This document shows positions 33,960-43,059 of a stretch of 64,000 nt of DNA, piece after piece (positions within the stretch are counted from its first letter, which is position 1; each line of letters opens with the position of its first letter). The stretch comes from Dastarcus helophoroides. Taxonomy: Eukaryota; Arthropoda; Insecta; Coleoptera; Bothrideridae. The stretch is from positions 42,446,059 through 42,510,058 of the forward strand of contig CM053327.1 of assembly GCA_028583605.1 (NCBI GenBank), in the 5' to 3' direction. The translations under genes and the position numbers were made by a program. The notes beneath the pieces were generated by a model that saw nothing but the letters and a program-made list of their open reading frames with translations, made no database searches and had not been told where the DNA came from.

Positions 33960-35050
33960 GAAATCGAATGTAGAACCGTCAGATTTAAATTGGAAATTTG
34001 GAAGAAAAAAGACCAAATTTAACGAAATTCCCGAAATTTACGGAAAAAGTCCAAATTTTAGGAAAAACGTTGAAACTAAGGTTTGAACTAAAAATCTTGA
34101 GAAAAAAATAGCAAATTTAGAGAAAAATTCGATATTTTATTTTAAGCGCCCAAGGTTTCTTAGATACATAAAAAAATGTTAAGAAAACTAGAAAACAAAC
34201 GTGTTCAACTCATGTACATTCATTTTAGAACACGTGGATGCTCCTGAAATATCCCCAATGTTGTCCCTAAATTTGGGAACAAACTTCAAAATTGGCAACC
34301 CCGCAAATAGCGAACTTCCATGATAAAGATAAAACTGTCGAGATTGGAGTAGAAATTTTAGAAAAAAATGAGACATTTCGATTTTAAATTTGAAACTTTC
34401 GGAAAACGAATGTAGAACCGTCAGATTCAAATTGGGCATTTGGAAGAAAAAAGACTAAATTTCATGAAAATCCTGAAATTTACCGAAAAAGTTCAAATTT
34501 TAGGAAAAAGGCTGAAACTGTAGTTTGAACCTAAAAATCTTGAGAAAAAAAATCAAATTTAGAGAAAAACTCGATATTTTATTTAAACCACCAAAGGTTT
34601 ACTAGATACATAAAAAAATGTCAAAAAAACTCAAAAAGAAACCTTTTCAACTCATGCACATTCATTTTACAACACGTGGATGTCCATAAAAGATTCCTAA
34701 TTTTGTCCCTAAATTTAGGGAGAAAACTTTATAATTGGCAACCCCGCAAATAGCGAAATTACGTGACAAAGGTGAAAATTTCGAGACTAAAGTAGACGTT
34801 TCAGGAGAAGATAGACATTTCAGGAGAAGATAGATATTTCAGGAGAAGATAGACATTTCAGGAGAAGATAGACATTTCGATTTTAAAATCGACGTTTTCG
34901 GAAAACGAATGTAGAACCGTCAGATTTAAATTAGGATTTTGGAAGAAAAAAGACTGCATTTCACGAAAAATCCCCAAATTTACGGAAAAAGTCCACATTT
35001 TAGGAACAACGTTGTAACTATAGTTTGAACTGAAAATCTTGAAAAATAGA
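33960..35050. repeat. 440-500 bp tandem repeat, 2-3 copies, with a 19-20 bp sub-repeat
   Basis: GTAGAACCGTCAGATT landmarks at 33970, 34412 and 34911, each followed by an AAATTGG.. and GGAAGAAAAAAGAC block. The last interval carries four tandem copies of TTTCAGGAGAAGATAGACA at about 34799-34880. Located inside the hAT-like element. Confidence 0.85.
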
Positions 35051-35059
35051 CTGATTTTA

Positions 35060-37380
35060 GATGTTTTTTTTTGTCATTTTGACTTTCTTTTAAATAATTC
35101 AACTTTTTTCTAAAGATTGAATTTTATGACGAAATGATGAGATTTTGTTTTGAAAATTTCGAGCCTTTCTGAAAATTTCGACTCTTTTTTTTTAAGTTTT
35201 TTAATAGCTTTCACAATTTTTTAATAGTTTGACCATTTTGAAGATTTGGACTTTTTTTTTGGAAATAGCGAATTTCGTCGAAAATTTTATTTATTTAGAA
35301 ATTTTTACCATTTTTTAATTTGAATTAGATTTTTTGTTAAATGCGAACTATGTTAATACTTTTATTTTTTTTTTCTTAAAATTCAAAGTTCAAAATCTTG
35401 GTATTTTCTTCAAACCTACAAATATTTTTTTAAACTTTGATTCTTTCTAGAAAACTGGAAATTTTTCTAAAATTTTTGTAAAAAATGTCAGATATCGAAA
35501 ATCTGAAATCTTGAGTTTTTTCAATTTGGAATTTTAATTCGAAATGTCTAGAAAAGTCTACATTTAGGGTAAATAAACAATAATTATGACTGTATTTATA
35601 TTTAAAAATAACCAGAATTCATTAATTAACATTTTTTTAAATATTTGCTTTTTTAGAAATTTTAAATTTCCAAACAAATAGTAGGAAATGTTAATTCTTA
35701 ACAAATTTACACTGTTCGAACTCGAAATTTTTAGTTTTTTAAATCCGAAATTTTAGAAATAAGTTGACGTTTAAAATTACTGAATCCGAAGAATAAAGAA
35801 GCTATAATTTCTGAAAAAAAAAGGTTTGAAGTTAAAATTTTCTAAAAAAAATCTGTAATTTCCAAAAGATAAAATCTATTAACAAAAGCTAATCACACTG
35901 AACATTTTGTTTTGAAGCAAAATTCAAAAAATAAGTTTTGATATTTCCTGAAACTTTTAATGTTTTCTCAAAATAACCACGGGATCTTTTAAATTAAATG
36001 TCTAGGTAGAAAGTCAAAATATTTTAAAGAACTCTGAATTTTGAATCAGTGCTAATGTAAAAATTTTGAAAAACTAAATGCATTAATCTATTTTTTTTTA
36101 ATTTCGACTTTAATCTTGACATTTTTAAACTCTTTGTAAAAAGCTTTATTTTATAAATTTCCTGAAAATATGAATTTAGTTGAAATGTCCTGATTAAAAG
36201 TAAAAAATCCCTTGGTTAAAGTTGAGATTTGATAACTAAGATAAAAATTTTAATGGTTTTTTAAAAGTTTTCAGCTGGAAGTCGAATTTTGGAGGATAAA
36301 GTCAAATTTTTGAAATCTTAATCGAAATATAAACAAATTGACTTTATAACAAAAAATTTCGAAATTTTTTATTTAGTAAAAACTTTTTTAAAAAAAAATA
36401 GAAAATTCGAATTAAAGTGATGGGTAAATAAATCCTGAATTTTCCAACTTAAAAATGCTCAAGTTTTGTGTACAACTTAAAATTTATAAAAGAATCTACA
36501 TTTTAGACATTTTTTTTAAAAGTTCAATCGCCATGCTAGAAAAATTATAGAAGAAATTCATGAAAATAACTTATTAAAAAAAGTCTTCTCAAAATAATGG
36601 CTTATATTTTGATTTTTTAGTAAAGGGTCTAATCAAAATTTTATTCAAATACCGAATTTAAAATATAAATTTTTAAATTCCAAAACTATAAAACTTGTAT
36701 CACAAGATCCAAGTTTTTCTCAAAATTTGGTGTTAAATCTCGAAAAATCGCTTGTATAAATTTTCAGTTCCCAAAATTTGAATTTTTTTCTCAAAATGGG
36801 GGAGTTTAAGCTTAAAAAACTTGCAAAATTCAACATTATTTTAACAGAATTTAAAAAATAAGATTGAAATCTCAAATAATAAAAAAAAGAAATTTCAAAA
36901 AAAAGTTTAAATTTTTTTAGAAAAAGTCAAAATTTTGATAAAAATACGAATGAGTTCAAGACAAAAATTTTGAGATTTAGAGAGAAAGTTCAACAATGAA
37001 CTCGAAATTTCAAGAACTTCTTTATTTGAAACTGTCATACTCCTTCTGAATATTCTGAGTATAACCTAAAATCTATTTTTTTTAATTTCGACTGAGATTT
37101 CAAAATGTTTTTTTTTTGTTGTTAGAGTTTTGGCCTATTTTTTGAGTATTTTACCTTTTTGGTGCCTTCTTTAGATTTTCGTTGCTGCCTAATTTAACAT
37201 TTTGTTGACCTTTTTACATTGCTTGATTATACTTAAAATCCGGTCTCTAATAATAAGAAATGGCGCCAAATTTGAACAAAAAAACATCCTTGCATTTCAA
37301 CACGAAAACAAAATGATCCATTAAAAATGGTTTTTAAAAAGATCGCACATCTGGAAAATTCAGTTCTATCTAAATGTGGA
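35060..37380. other. AT-rich interior of the hAT-like element, no gene
   Basis: Low-complexity A/T-rich DNA with scattered AAATTTCGAC-like motifs reminiscent of the other AT-rich arrays, too diverged to define units. Confidence 0.5.
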
Positions 37381-37429
37381 GCTAAAAAATTTCGCCCCCC
37401 CCCCCTCTGGTTACGGGCTTGAGATTTGT

Positions 37430-37690
37430 ATTTCAGTTTTTGAAGATAACCAAGGACCAGTCCGTTCCACCATAAGTTATCCGCTGAAACTTATCATTTA
37501 CACGCAGTTATTTTTCTTTTATGCGAATTTATCGCACCAGTTATCCAATGAGTATCTCTCTGAGGATGATAGCTTGGTTATCGAAACGAGTTAGAGCAAC
37601 CTCTGTTATGTTTTTTAATCTGTCTTGGTTTCAGGGAACAATATTTGTATTTCAATTTTTGAAATACAAGGTCTAGTCCGTTCTACCAAA
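37430..37690. repeat. Fold-back element F3/F4, right part
   Basis: Continues F3 after the hAT-like insertion: TTTTTGAAGATAACCAAGGA, CCAGTCCGTTCCACC, then the hammerhead-like segment at 37556-37596 and a second CCTTGTATTTC/TAGTCCGTTC arm. Homologous in opposite orientation to the left half of K1 and K2. Confidence 0.75.
37556..37596 (+). ncRNA. Hammerhead-ribozyme-like motif (F family)
   Basis: CTCT (stem I), CTGAGGA (fits core CUGANGA), an extra T, stem II GATAG/TTATC around CTTGG (one G.T pair), GAAAC, GAGTT, then AGAG closing stem I. The layout and core match a hammerhead with a minimal stem III of the kind known in Penelope-like elements. The unpaired T beside stem II is a departure, so activity is uncertain. 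Confidence 0.45.
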
Positions 37691-37699
37691 ATAGCAGAA

Positions 37700-38340
37700 G
37701 TAGTGTTGCCATTACTTCAACATGTTTTCCTAACATGCGGATTGAAGCATCGCTGCGTAAAACTGTTAGTAACATCTGACACAACAAGAAAATCTATAGA
37801 AAAGCACTTGACCGGTGAACTTAAATGCCTTTCAGCGATCCATACAAAAAATCTTATTGCATATGCATCGCGTTTCATAATTTAGTTGATGCTCTTACGA
37901 TTTGTGACAACGTTGTTTGAAAACGAGGATCGAAGTATTCGATTATTTGATCATAGGTTAAAGGTCACGGCTTTTAATGAGCAGTGACAGAGTACCTTCA
38001 CTAATAAAGGACATTTTTCTCACGAATTAGAATATCGTATTATATGATAGTCAATTAAACCTGCAATTTGTTTACAGCTTACATTTGGTAAGAGTTTCCA
38101 CTAGTTTCCACACAAGTCAATGACGATTATTTCAATTAAAACTTTAAATCACTGGAAATATCATAGGTTAACACTAATTTGACAATTAAGAGAATTTGAA
38201 GAAGAAATCCTGTTTACGTGATGAGCTTGTGTCAAGGCTACGAATTATACCACAAAATAGTTGATTGTTATTAAAAAGACGATAATATAAACCAGTTATT
38301 ATTCCTTATAAGCAGAAACTTTCTAAATGTCAGAGATATT
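37700..38340. other. No recognisable gene
   Basis: Unique AT-rich intronic DNA. The 37625-37885 ORF begins inside the F repeat and has no domain. Confidence 0.35.
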
Positions 38341-38348
38341 CTTAAAAA

Positions 38349-38585
38349 AATTGAAACACAGAACTTGTCCCCTGAAAACAAGAAAAATTAAAAAACACAA
38401 CAAAGGTTGCTCTAACGCGTTTCGACAGCCAAGTTGTCATCTTCAGTATCTCTGTGAAGATGACAGTTTGGCTGTCGAAACGCCTTAGAGCAACCTTTGT
38501 TGTCTTTTTTAATTTTTCTTGGTTTCAGGGGACAAGTTCTGTGTTTCAATTTTTGAAGATAACCAAGGACCAGTCCGTTCCATCA
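38349..38585. repeat. Fold-back element F5, near-perfect palindrome
   Basis: Arms of ~98 bp: TTGAAACACAGAACTTGTCC ... GTTGTCATCTTCAG and the reverse complement TGAAGATGACAGTTTGGCTG ... GTTCTGTGTTTCAA, with only a short spacer (TATCTCTG). The right arm includes a degenerate hammerhead-like core (CTGTGAAGA instead of CTGAAGA). Confidence 0.85.
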
Positions 38586-38865
38586 AACAAAAGAGATATT
38601 CTTGCAGGAAAATATGACCAGAACTAAATCCGTGTATACTAACTTCGAAAAAATATAGATTTCAATTTAAATAGTCCTTATCAATATTGAATCAATTTTG
38701 TTACGGTAATAAAATTAGATGATTATACATAATTATGGAACGAATAAATATAAAGTGCAGTATTTGCGAATCATGATTCAATCAAACCTAGCGGTACTCC
38801 ACATTCTTGTTTAAACAAGTATAGAGATTAAGAGCAAATAGTTTCATAATTTTTTTCTGTTTCAG

Positions 38866-38896
38866 AATACAACAAATTTATTCACATGCCCAAATG
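38866..38896 (+). CDS. Candidate second coding exon (31 bp) of the small secreted protein
   Basis: Bounded by a strong acceptor (TTTTTTTCTGTTTCAG) and an ideal donor (GTAAGT). Continuing in phase from exon 1 it reads NTTNLFTCPN plus one base. NTT is an N-glycosylation sequon. A 31-bp micro-exon with both splice sites near consensus is unlikely by chance. The intron to the next candidate exon is 1897 bp. Confidence 0.5.
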
Positions 38897-38899
38897 GTA

Positions 38900-39490
38900 A
38901 GTACTTTTTTCCCCTTTGGATATCTATAATTTATTCAGTAGGCCTTTATAAAAAAAATGAAATACAAATTACAAATTATAAACGACGCTTTACTGAAAGC
39001 GTCCACCTACTTTATTTAATTAATGGACCACTCTTTACTAATTTTAACCTTGAATTTGGACTCCACCCGAATTTCTTGCTTTTGAAAGCCAAGGCGAACA
39101 ACTTGTAAATGTATTTAACCACCGACAAAAGCATTTTTTACATATAATAATAGTTATTAAGTATTACTAAACGTAACCACTTTGAAGACAACAATTTATG
39201 GTTTAGAGAGTCTTTAACTTCCACAGTTTCAAAAATAGGAAGATCATAATTAGTATGTAATGAATTAACGTGAATAAACGTTATTTTAATCTGAAGGTCT
39301 TATTATGTAACATTTGGAATGTAACGGAATCGTTTAGAATGCAGATGCCAAATTAGTAAAAGTGCTAACGCCACTTTTGCGTAGGAAAACTAATTAAAAA
39401 TTTATTACATTTTTAGTATTAATTAATTATTAGTTTTAGTAGTAAAAAAAGAAGTTATTTTAAGCGTGTGCCGAAGACCAATTTCTATAT
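38900..39490. other. Intronic sequence, nothing recognised
   Basis: AT-rich, unique, no repeat or ORF of note. Confidence 0.4.
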
Positions 39491-39493
39491 AAA

Positions 39494-40589
39494 AAAGGAA
39501 ACGATTTGAGAGCAATTTTTGCATTCATTGGCTCTTTTGTTGCTAAAATATTTTGATTTATCATCAGTTTGGGTTGATGAATTCGTACAAACGAAAAATG
39601 ACTGCGTTTAAATGATAAATTTCAGCGGATAACTTTGGTGGAACGGACTGGTCCTTGGTTATCTTCAAAAATTGAAATACAAATGTTGTCCACTGAAACC
39701 AACAAAGATTAAAAAACACAACGCATTTCGATAGCCAAGCTATCATCTTCAGAGAGATACTCATTGGATAACTGGTGCGATAAAATGTTATTCCCACTAT
39801 TTCAAACGGAGCTTATCTGTTCAGAATTTTGACAGCACTTCTTTTTGTAATATAGTTGAATCCTAATCCACACCCCAATAGGTTTCAACATTTATTAGAT
39901 TCGAAGTTTGGAAACCAACTACCGATTTCGATCTTGTTAGATCTCGTCAGTTTGGCATATCCAACTCGAATACTAACAAATGTTCCGACAAGACATTTGT
40001 TCCATTCGAGTTGGATATACCCAACTGACGAGATCTAACGAGACGGAAACCGATATTTGGTTTCCAAACTTCGAATCTAATAAATATTCAAACCTATTGG
40101 TCTGTGCATTAGAATCCTTGTCTTCTGGGACTTTTTCCTAGAGAGCAACCGCCTTGCTAGGTGGCAGGGTTTCAACTGTTGGTAGTTCAGCTACCTATGA
40201 TTCACTATACACGCCGCCTTGAGGGCTGCATGAATTTGTAGTCTAGGTTGCATTCTACTTGCATATAGTTGAATGTTAAAATATTTCGAAAATGCTACCT
40301 CTGAGAGGGTAAAAAAACGTGTTAAGTGACCTTGGACATATCAGCGTCCAACCAATGGATCTAGAACTATAAAATTTTGGACAGAGTACATACTGAAGCC
40401 CAGCACTAAAAAAAACTGTTTTGAAACTTTAAGGGGCAAAAACACAGTGTCAAAATTAATGTTGAAAAAAAAAATACATTTTGTGACCCAAAACTACTAG
40501 TTACTGTGTAGCTTTCGATATTTGTTATATTTACTTTTTAATTCATAACAATCTGTTTCTTGGTTGGGTGGATAAAACAGAAAAAAATT
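39494..40589. mobile_element. Composite repeat K1 (about 1.1 kb)
   Basis: From AAAGGAAACGATTTGAGAGC to GGATAAAACAGAAAAAAATT, nearly identical to K2 (46655-47754). Contains, left to right, an F-family segment (39620-39800, minus-sense hammerhead remnant at 39721-39756), then the hairpin element E3, then unique sequence. No clear TIR or TSD at the K boundaries. Confidence 0.75.
39862..40264 (+). mobile_element. Hairpin element E3, long-arm form (403 bp)
   Basis: Flanked by direct repeats ATAGTTGAAT (39852-39861 and 40265-40274). The 5' hairpin is long: ~110-bp arms running from CTAATCCACACCCCAATAGG to ATCCAACTCGAAT, mirrored by ATTCGAGTTGGATA to CCTATTGGTCTGTGCATTAG. The loop region contains ACAAATGTTCCGACAAGACA. 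The 3' half is as in E1 and E2 and ends GCAT. Confidence 0.85.
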
Positions 40590-40793
40590 CACAGATTTCG
40601 CAATCCTTGCAACCAACGGAGACATTGGAAATGATAACACCAAATAGAAACATAATTAACACTTTATTTAACATACAAGGTTATATAGGGTATTTACAAA
40701 TTTCAAAGACAACGTTGGCAGTTGATTCGGAATGATAAATAAATACGAATTACGAAAAAAAATTAATAAAAATGTTTACTTTTCGAATTGCAG

Positions 40794-41070
40794 GCTTTCA
40801 AAGTTGTTATAAAAAATAATTTAATTAATCATTTCATAACCTCTTTACCGATCGTGTTGAAATATGAAACCTTTATTTATTTAGATTATTAAGGCTAGAA
40901 TCTTAGTGACGAAGACCCTTGTTTTATCCGACATCCCTTGTAATTCACCACGACAATTATCTATGTATCTTCGAAGTAGTAAATAATAATAATTATATAA
41001 AATATGTATTGATTTACAACAATACGTATTACGTTAATTCTGTAATAAACCTTGTGTTATTTATTATTAT
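40794..41070 (+). CDS. Candidate last exon of the small secreted protein, with 3' UTR
   Basis: Acceptor TTTACTTTTCGAATTGCAG precedes 40794. In phase with exon 2 it gives a split G codon, then FQSCYKK and TAA (40817-40819). The mature peptide would be NTTNLFTCPNGFQSCYKK, 18 residues with two cysteines seven apart (CPNGFQSC), compatible with a disulfide loop. An AATAAA signal at 41044-41049 followed by a T/GT-rich stretch would end the 3' UTR. I do not recognise the peptide. The true third exon could be elsewhere, in which case exons 1 and 2 (signal peptide, then TCPNG) could begin a larger cysteine-rich secreted protein. Confidence 0.35.
41044..41049 (+). terminator. Possible polyadenylation signal
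   Basis: AATAAA followed within ~20 bp by a GT/T-rich stretch (TTTTGTTGTTGC). Chance occurrence is likely in such AT-rich DNA; its position downstream of the candidate stop codon is the only support. Confidence 0.3.
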
Positions 41071-41372
41071 TATTTTGTTGTTGCTTAATTCGTGAAGTTT
41101 AATATTGTATAATCTTAAGTATAGATTTTATCTCATCATTTTTATATGTAATTATTCAGATTACAAGATGCTCTTTTTCAAAAAGTTTCGGACTATAAGG
41201 GAGAAGTACTCTATAGTTCGCCAAAATTGATTTTCCGATACCACCTTCCAAACATTTTTAGACGGGTCTACTGCATTCCGAATATTGGGCTAGAAATCTG
41301 AACTGCCGATGCCGATCACTATTCGGGTATTTAAATTGATTGTTGTTAAATATTCGAAGGACCAGTACACTA

Positions 41373-42103
41373 TGAGGCGCCGTTCACAACATAATTATTT
41401 TTCATGAATATTTAATAAATCAAACAATATATGTAAAATTTTAAATTATATATTGTTTCGTTCTTGAAATATACTTCATTTCTGTAAAAATGAATATTTA
41501 TATTCTCCTGATAGAAATTTTACATAAATCTATTTAAATATTTTATATGAAAGTTTTATGTGGTTTTAAAAATATTTATATAAACTGTGATACATGAAAC
41601 GACCGTGAGAGGCGATAGTAGCCGCACGAATCGGGCATGGAGTATGGTATTATTTATATATCAATTTTATTTTTCGTTGTCGCCACCTGAATCTTGATTA
41701 TATTTACATATTTATCAATAGCACTAAAATCTGACATAAAAAGTGACAGCATGCTGCTAATAATATTAATAAAAATAATAATAACAAAATAATAATAAAC
41801 AAACAAATAAATAATAAAATAAAAAAAGTTTCAAACCTTAATTTAAGTTCCAGCGCTTCTAGCGCCCGCTACGGTGGTTTGATATATCACACTTTATATA
41901 AATATTTTTGAAATCACATAAAATCTTTATAAGAGATATTTAAGAATATTTATATAAAATTTTTAACAGAAGATTAAAATATCCATATTCATTGAAATTA
42001 AATATACTGCAAGAAAGAAATAATATATAATTTCAAATTTAATATAAATTGTTTGATTTATTAAATATTCATAAAAAATTATTATGTCCTGAACGGCACC
42101 TCA
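41373..42103. mobile_element. 731-bp non-autonomous element with ~230-bp inverted repeats
   Basis: Begins TGAGGCGCCGTTCACAACAT and ends with the near reverse complement (ATGTCCTGAACGGCACCTCA), flanked by TA on both sides (41371-41372 and 42104-42105). Inverted similarity continues inward, for example AATATTTAATAAATCAAACA on the left and its complement on the right. The centre is a short GC-richer core (GAGGCGATAGTAGCCGCACG). No ORF. A TA target suggests a Tc1/mariner-derived MITE. Confidence 0.8.
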
Positions 42104-42639
42104 TACTATACAGTGGTTAAAAAATAGGTTTCCTGTTTATGGTCTATTGACTACTCTATATTGAAGTCAGTTAGCTACCGCTTACAAACAAGATATATGA
42201 TCTACTTATCACAGGGCCAAGATTTAGAAGTAAGAGGTCGACAATCCCTTAGCAGGTAAAGAATTTATAAAGAAATCGGAACATTCCAGCCCCCTTGAAG
42301 TCTTGCAGCTTCAATAAAATCCTAATAATATGATAAATAGCAAACCAATTGCAAGAAATGATCAAAATTACAGATATAAAGCTTAAAAATAGACTTATAA
42401 TTACGGGGATCTTACATTATTACTCAGTAGTACTGAAATTAGAATTGATCCAAACAAAATTTTAAATAATATACAGGCTCTTTTAGTTAACATTTCCACA
42501 GCCGATATCTCTGAAAATAAAAACGACCTATATATTGTATTATAAGTTTAGCATTTTAATGATCAGATGAATTAACCCTTAGGGTGCGTTTAGATTAGAG
42601 ATTTATTTCATAATAGAAATCTCAGGTATCTGAGACTAA

Positions 42640-43050
42640 ATTCCCTTGCCCGTTTACACTAGGACACAAATATAGCTGAATAAAATTACTAACACTTTTA
42701 GCTGAGATCAAATCTGTTGATAAGTCGTTCATATAAAAATTGCGACTGATTATTTTACTTTCTAATGGGAATTCTTCTTCAGCTTCTTTTGCTATTTTAA
42801 GAAACGGGCTGCAAAAAAGGGTGCACAAGTGGTGCCGTAAGTTACCATTATTAAACAGAAAGTTTAAATAAGTCCTTCTTTGCTGATGCCATAAAACTCG
42901 TTGAAAATCGGTGTCATATGGATACCCTTTTTATCATTCTGTACATTTTGGTGATCTTACTTGACAGTACAATAGGATAAATTAGAAACGGAACGGAAAT
43001 CTTCTTGTATTATTGCTTGGGCGATTAAAATGACGTTAAGGCTGACTGCA
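42640..43050 (-). pseudogene. BEL/Pao retrotransposon reverse transcriptase remnant
   Basis: The minus strand, with frameshifts, reads KMYRMIK, DTDFQRVLWHQQ-like sequence, then KIAKEAEEEFPLESKIISRN followed by FYMNDLSTDLISA. This parallels the BEL/Pao RT blocks 'DI.KMYRQI', 'D.QRILWR' and 'EE.YP.A..VL..DFYVDDLLTGA'. The YVDD catalytic box is altered to YMND. Old, inactive fragment without recognisable LTRs. Confidence 0.7.
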
Positions 43051-43059
43051 GATGTGTCT

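Larger units (their letters stand above)
33303..37421. mobile_element. hAT-like non-autonomous element, 4.1 kb
   Basis: Inverted termini CAAGCCCGTAACCAG followed by a G-run (33303) and the reverse complement (CTGGTTACGGGCTTG, ending 37421), flanked by a perfect 8-bp TSD AGATTTGT (33295-33302 and 37422-37429). An 8-bp TSD and a short TIR starting CA are characteristic of the hAT superfamily. Removing it restores the F fold-back sequence exactly. No transposase ORF is visible; the interior is AT-rich tandem-repeat-like DNA. Confidence 0.85.

Noticed and set aside
33295..37429. Interpreting 33303-37421 as one giant palindrome
   Set aside because: Only ~16 bp of terminus plus G/C-runs are inverted; the interior arms do not match. 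The hAT-like reading with an 8-bp TSD explains the data better.
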